A stretch of 9,487 nt of DNA from Lachnospiraceae bacterium (lineage in GTDB: Bacteria; Bacillota; Clostridia; Lachnospirales; Lachnospiraceae): positions 1 through 9,487 of the forward strand of contig JAILPU010000247.1 in assembly GCA_024699395.1 (NCBI GenBank), written 5' to 3'. Both the position numbers and the translations under genes were made by a program. This document shows positions 6,088 through 9,487 of the stretch, in pieces; position 1 is the first letter of the stretch, and every line of letters begins with the position of its first letter. The notes beneath the pieces are model-generated. The model had not been told where the DNA came from and searched no databases. It saw only the letters and a list, made by a program, of their open reading frames with translations.

Positions 6088-8550
6088 CTATTTCGGAGTG
6101 TAATCCCCCACCTTCTTTTTAAATTCCGGTGCGTATATAAAATCCAAAAGCACCCTGTCTCTTGTTCTTAATCCGGATTTTAATTCATTCACCCAAAAAT
6201 TAAAGCCATCTGTATCCAACTCTCTTCTAAGGCAAAGTCTGTACAAGACAGAAACATATTCCTCGTCACTGTAATTGTGGTTAACAAATTCGGGGGATTT
6301 GAAAAATTCTCCGATAACATTGTAAAGATCTCTTCTCTTATCCAGGATCTCATCGCACCAGAAATCAAGTCCCTCTGTATCCGGCTCTCTTCCCATTATC
6401 CCCTTGTAAAGCTGATATATAAAGGAAGTAAGAGTCACATTCCTGTCTCTTCCCCTGTGGTTTTCGACAGATCCCCGATTTATACCGCACACTTTACAGA
6501 TATTGGTAAACTCTTTGCTTGTGGCAAAGGCTGCAAGTATGCCCTTTCTTGAAACCCCGTTTTGAAGGCACTTATACCAGTAATCAAAGCCTCCCTTATC
6601 GTAGGTTCGACCCATAATTACTCTGTAGGCTCTCTTTACAAACTCTTCATCCGTAAGGTTAAGACCCTCAAATTCATCGCTTTCAAAAAAGAACTCCATG
6701 GCAGTGGCGCCGTTTCTTTCACCCGATCTAAGTGCCCTCTCCCAGAAATCCAGTTCATCATCTCTTCCGGTTCTTAAAAAACATCCCTCATAAAGGGCGC
6801 GCACAAAGAGTCTCTTCTTAAATGAAGCAGCCTTTTCATCGGCATTTTCATTTTTCTCTTTAAACTCAGGGGTGTTAAAAAATGCATCCGCGCATGTTAT
6901 CTTCGTATAATCTTCGTTAAAAAGTTTCTCTTCCCACGAGTCCAGCTCGGAATATTCGGGTTCTCTGTTATAGGCATAATCCGTAAGCTCTCTTATATAG
7001 GAAAGGCGGTCAGAGAAGGAAAGTCCCTCCTCCTTTTGGGTATACGCCTTTATCCTGAGATTACCGTTACCTAAGATTTTACCCCAGTCGGTCCAGGATA
7101 CATTTTCTGTATTATGGGACTTTGTGAGAAAGCTCTCCCCGGGCTTTGCATAAACAGTAAAATTCATGTTCTGGGCGCTCCAGTCGTAATTGGACTCAAC
7201 CCTGGGCTTTGCACTGTCCGTATCAAAAAATACCACCACCGAAAACAAAGTATCAGCGGGCAAAAGTATTTTCTCAGGAAGATCCACGGTATAATAACCC
7301 GCATATTTGGTTCGTCCCGAAAGAGGTGAAGAAAGCATGGGTGTTCCCGATGTGGGATTGCCTTCCTCCACATCCTTGTAAATCTGAACAGAATACCCCA
7401 CATTGGTATTTCCCAGTTCAAACCCCACTGCCGTGAAATATTCATCTCCGTTTCTGGGTGCGGTTCTAAAGATATTTGCCATTCCCCCACAGGAAACTAT
7501 GTCAACGGAGACATAGCCTCCGTCATACTGATATAAGTTCTTATATTTTCCTGACATGTCTGTCACAAAACAATAGAAATTATCGGAGAGTGTCTCATCA
7601 CAATAGGATACCCACAGATATCCTTCCTTTCCGTAATTTTCATTTGTACCCCAGCTGTTCTTCACAAGCCAGGCTCCGTTCTTCTGTGGCTTTTCAAGGA
7701 AATTATCCGCAGGATAATCATCATCCCAGCCTATAACAGTTATGGCATGATTGGTAGCCGTCTTTTCGTAATTGTAATAACCCCCGGTCGCCTTATTATA
7801 ATATTTCCCGGAGTTAAAGTTAACGGAATAAGCAACACTTCCGTATTCCATAATACATTTTTTAACTTCTTCAACATCGTCTTTACTGATTCGGAAGAAA
7901 TTCTTAAGGCTGTAATCCCCGGATCCGTAAGCTTCGCTTCGGGTTCCGGACAGGGGCTCACTTATTCTCGCATTCCTGTTTGTTCCTTCTTTTTTTCCCT
8001 CATCAGAAGAAACTGCGTTATCGTCCTCTGTCTTGTAATCAATTTCCTCACTTAACCCTCTCCCTGTAAGGATAACATGGGCCGCAAGATCGGAATTAAA
8101 ACCTTTATGTAAAAACCCCGAATATGTTCCGTTAAAGGTAAAAGTATCGTTACCGATACCTTTATTCACATCATCCACATCATCAAATGCATAATAGCAA
8201 AGCATATGCTCGGAAAGATCTGTTTCATAGTCCGGATTCTCCTTTAAAATGGAGGATTCCATTGCGGACAATACGGTATAGCTCCAACAGTTGCCATAGG
8301 GGCTCTGATCTTTTACACCGGTAATACACCCTGTATCCCTTGAATCGTATTTGGAGGGAAGGGCAGTATCTCCCACCATCTCCATACCCCTTGTGTGAAC
8401 ATCATTATCTTCAACACTTTCCATCCCTCTTGTAGCAATCACATTTTCGTTCACTGAAGGGGCTGCCACATCCCAAGGGCATACATTCTCATCCACAGGA
8501 GAGGTTGCAAACATCAGTGCCGATAACATTATGGACAATCCCAAATACAT
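6088..8550 (-). CDS. Secreted papain-like (C1A) cysteine protease with lectin-like domain and DUF4214 repeats
   Basis: An 820-residue, probably exported protease. It starts with a short hydrophobic segment (2-15) resembling a signal peptide, but with no Lys or Arg before R41. A linker (about 16-62) follows, with TRGMExV repeated at 40-46 and 53-59. The C1A domain (about 63-330) shows oxyanion Q82, nucleophile C88 in GNCWSY, H268 in NHAITVIGWDDD and N298 in LVKNSWGT; the Q-to-C spacing of six matches papain. No I29-type propeptide is seen. Residues about 338-504 look like the lectin-like domain that often follows bacterial C1A domains. From about 516 to 813 come five units of about 50 residues with a conserved Trp (539, 603, 658, 731, 786) and an SxEF-like end, matching DUF4214. 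The ATG at 8550 has AGGAGG eight bases upstream. Substrate and the role of the repeats are unknown. Confidence 0.9.
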   Translation of the reverse strand: MYLGLSIMLSALMFATSPVDENVCPWDVAAPSVNENVIATRGMESVEDNDVHTRGMEMVGDTALPSKYDSRDTGCITGVKDQSPYGNCWSYTVLSAMESSILKENPDYETDLSEHMLCYYAFDDVDDVNKGIGNDTFTFNGTYSGFLHKGFNSDLAAHVILTGRGLSEEIDYKTEDDNAVSSDEGKKEGTNRNARISEPLSGTRSEAYGSGDYSLKNFFRISKDDVEEVKKCIMEYGSVAYSVNFNSGKYYNKATGGYYNYEKTATNHAITVIGWDDDYPADNFLEKPQKNGAWLVKNSWGTNENYGKEGYLWVSYCDETLSDNFYCFVTDMSGKYKNLYQYDGGYVSVDIVSCGGMANIFRTAPRNGDEYFTAVGFELGNTNVGYSVQIYKDVEEGNPTSGTPMLSSPLSGRTKYAGYYTVDLPEKILLPADTLFSVVVFFDTDSAKPRVESNYDWSAQNMNFTVYAKPGESFLTKSHNTENVSWTDWGKILGNGNLRIKAYTQKEEGLSFSDRLSYIRELTDYAYNREPEYSELDSWEEKLFNEDYTKITCADAFFNTPEFKEKNENADEKAASFKKRLFVRALYEGCFLRTGRDDELDFWERALRSGERNGATAMEFFFESDEFEGLNLTDEEFVKRAYRVIMGRTYDKGGFDYWYKCLQNGVSRKGILAAFATSKEFTNICKVCGINRGSVENHRGRDRNVTLTSFIYQLYKGIMGREPDTEGLDFWCDEILDKRRDLYNVIGEFFKSPEFVNHNYSDEEYVSVLYRLCLRRELDTDGFNFWVNELKSGLRTRDRVLLDFIYAPEFKKKVGDYTPK

Positions 8551-8558
8551 ATTCCGAA

Positions 8559-8564
8559 CCTCCT
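8559..8564 (-). promoter_or_regulatory. Shine-Dalgarno of the protease gene overlapping the upstream stop codon
   Basis: AGGAGG on the minus strand shares two bases with the TAG stop (8563-8565) of the preceding membrane protein gene and lies eight bases from the protease ATG. This implies co-transcription and probable translational coupling. Confidence 0.8.
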
Positions 8565-9487
8565 ATGGCAAATCCGGCTCCCTCGCGGCTTTAAAGCCTT
8601 CAATGGGAGTTTTAACAGCTACATAATACTCACCCGCTTCATAATAATATAATCCGTAAGCTTCCTTCAGATACTCCGCCTTCATACACTCGGGAATAAT
8701 AAATATCTCACCCTCTTCGGGATTAAACACCCTCTCCATGGCACTTTCATGAATAACGGAGTCGTCAGTCCTTGCAGAGGCAAAGGAACTCATGGTTTTA
8801 CCATTTTCCAAAGCCCATTTACCAAGACGATAATAATCGGTCTCCGACATCATGTCCGTTATCACAAGGTGCTTTATATTTTCGTCTCTTGCAAGAACGT
8901 CCCAGAACGCTTCAGGTTCCGGTTTCTCCTCAACAAACATATGCCCGCCCTCAAAATGCTTAAGGCTTTTGGCTATAGCTCCAAGCTCTGTTATCTGAGT
9001 CAGTGCACATACCAAAAGAAAAAGGGTGGCAAGAGTCTTATTGGATATACCTTTTATAATGCCTCCCACTCCCAAAAGGGTTGCAAGAAGCACCAATACC
9101 ATTACCATTCTTCCACTGGCTCTGAAACAGCTCCATATTTTTTCAAGAAATCCCGGTATACCTATAGAAAAAAGTTTCACCGATCCTAATGTAAAAGAAT
9201 TCTGGCAGGCCACAATCACTGTCAGAACAATTAGGATGCCCACACCGAGACCGGCTGAATTTTGGGGCATAAGCTTTCTTTTTTCACCCAAAACTCTGTA
9301 TAAAATCTTAATGCAAACCGCCGCAATACAAAGGATTATAATCCCCGCTCCCAGATATCCGAATCCCTCGTACTGTTCTTTATTGTAAAGAGAAAGCTTC
9401 GGAAGAAAACGATCCGAATAGTACATGGGATTTACAAGAGCATTAAGATTCATATTAAACTGTCCCAGGCCTCCCCCGGAAAATGAA
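8563..9487 (-). CDS. Multi-pass membrane protein, DUF6311-like (N-terminal part beyond window)
   Basis: The reading frame is open to the right edge, so the ATG at 9453 is probably internal and the true start lies outside. The 307 residues present are the C-terminal part. Numbering from that internal Met, hydrophobic segments lie at about 33-52, 68-82, 115-133 and 140-157, followed by a soluble tail of about 140 residues. The stretches GGGLGQFNMNLNALVNP, QYEGFGYLG and FRASGRM recall DUF6311 proteins, large integral membrane proteins thought to resemble GT-C glycosyltransferases; their activity is not established. Family assignment is from memory of these motifs. The gene is directly followed by the protease gene, whose ribosome binding site overlaps its stop. 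A role in building or transferring an envelope glycan would suit the locus but is inferred. Confidence 0.7.
   Translation of the reverse strand, partial: SFSGGGLGQFNMNLNALVNPMYYSDRFLPKLSLYNKEQYEGFGYLGAGIIILCIAAVCIKILYRVLGEKRKLMPQNSAGLGVGILIVLTVIVACQNSFTLGSVKLFSIGIPGFLEKIWSCFRASGRMVMVLVLLATLLGVGGIIKGISNKTLATLFLLVCALTQITELGAIAKSLKHFEGGHMFVEEKPEPEAFWDVLARDENIKHLVITDMMSETDYYRLGKWALENGKTMSSFASARTDDSVIHESAMERVFNPEEGEIFIIPECMKAEYLKEAYGLYYYEAGEYYVAVKTPIEGFKAAREPDLP

Noticed and set aside
1..9487. CRISPR array, tRNA or rRNA genes, insertion sequence or phage genes
   Set aside because: No regularly spaced repeats, cloverleaf sequences, transposase motifs or terminal inverted repeats were seen; coding is almost continuous with ordinary metabolic and envelope genes.

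Overview
The window reads as a surface-glycan locus from a low-to-moderate GC Gram-positive bacterium, most likely a rumen or gut Lachnospiraceae member such as Butyrivibrio or a relative. This rests on strong AGGAGG-type ribosome binding sites, the Firmicutes-type ManC subfamily, a secreted papain-like protease carrying DUF4214 repeats, and a DUF6311 membrane protein. The taxonomic guess comes from family knowledge, not from a search. Every recognised gene is on the minus strand, so transcription runs from high to low coordinates. The genes are tightly packed and the largest gap is about 120 bases.

Layout in transcription order. The window opens at its right edge inside a multi-pass membrane protein resembling DUF6311 (8563-9487, 5' end missing). 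It is followed by a secreted C1A cysteine protease with a lectin-like domain and five DUF4214-type repeats (6088-8550), whose Shine-Dalgarno sequence overlaps the stop codon of the membrane protein gene. Next, with its own candidate promoter, comes a GDP-6-deoxy-D-mannose reductase-like gene (rmd, 5044-5985), then an AraC-family regulator (4148-5032). A second, strong extended -10 promoter begins right after the regulator's stop codon and drives gmd (GDP-mannose 4,6-dehydratase, 3029-4078), manC (mannose-1-phosphate guanylyltransferase with C-terminal cupin, 1680-2999) and a pseB-like UDP-GlcNAc 4,6-dehydratase (665-1660). A hairpin at 619-650 probably ends that unit. The last gene is the housekeeping 16S rRNA dimethyltransferase rsmA/ksgA, cut by the left edge (1-545).

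How the genes fit together. ManC, Gmd and Rmd form a chain from mannose phosphate to GDP-mannose, then GDP-4-keto-6-deoxymannose, then probably GDP-D-rhamnose. The PseB-like enzyme starts a separate UDP-GlcNAc branch, toward pseudaminic acid or another 6-deoxy amino sugar. The AraC regulator sits between the reductase and the dehydratase and is well placed to control both promoters. The membrane protein and the protease probably work at the envelope, where the resulting polysaccharide or glycoprotein is displayed. That the protease's DUF4214 repeats interact with this glycan is a hypothesis only.
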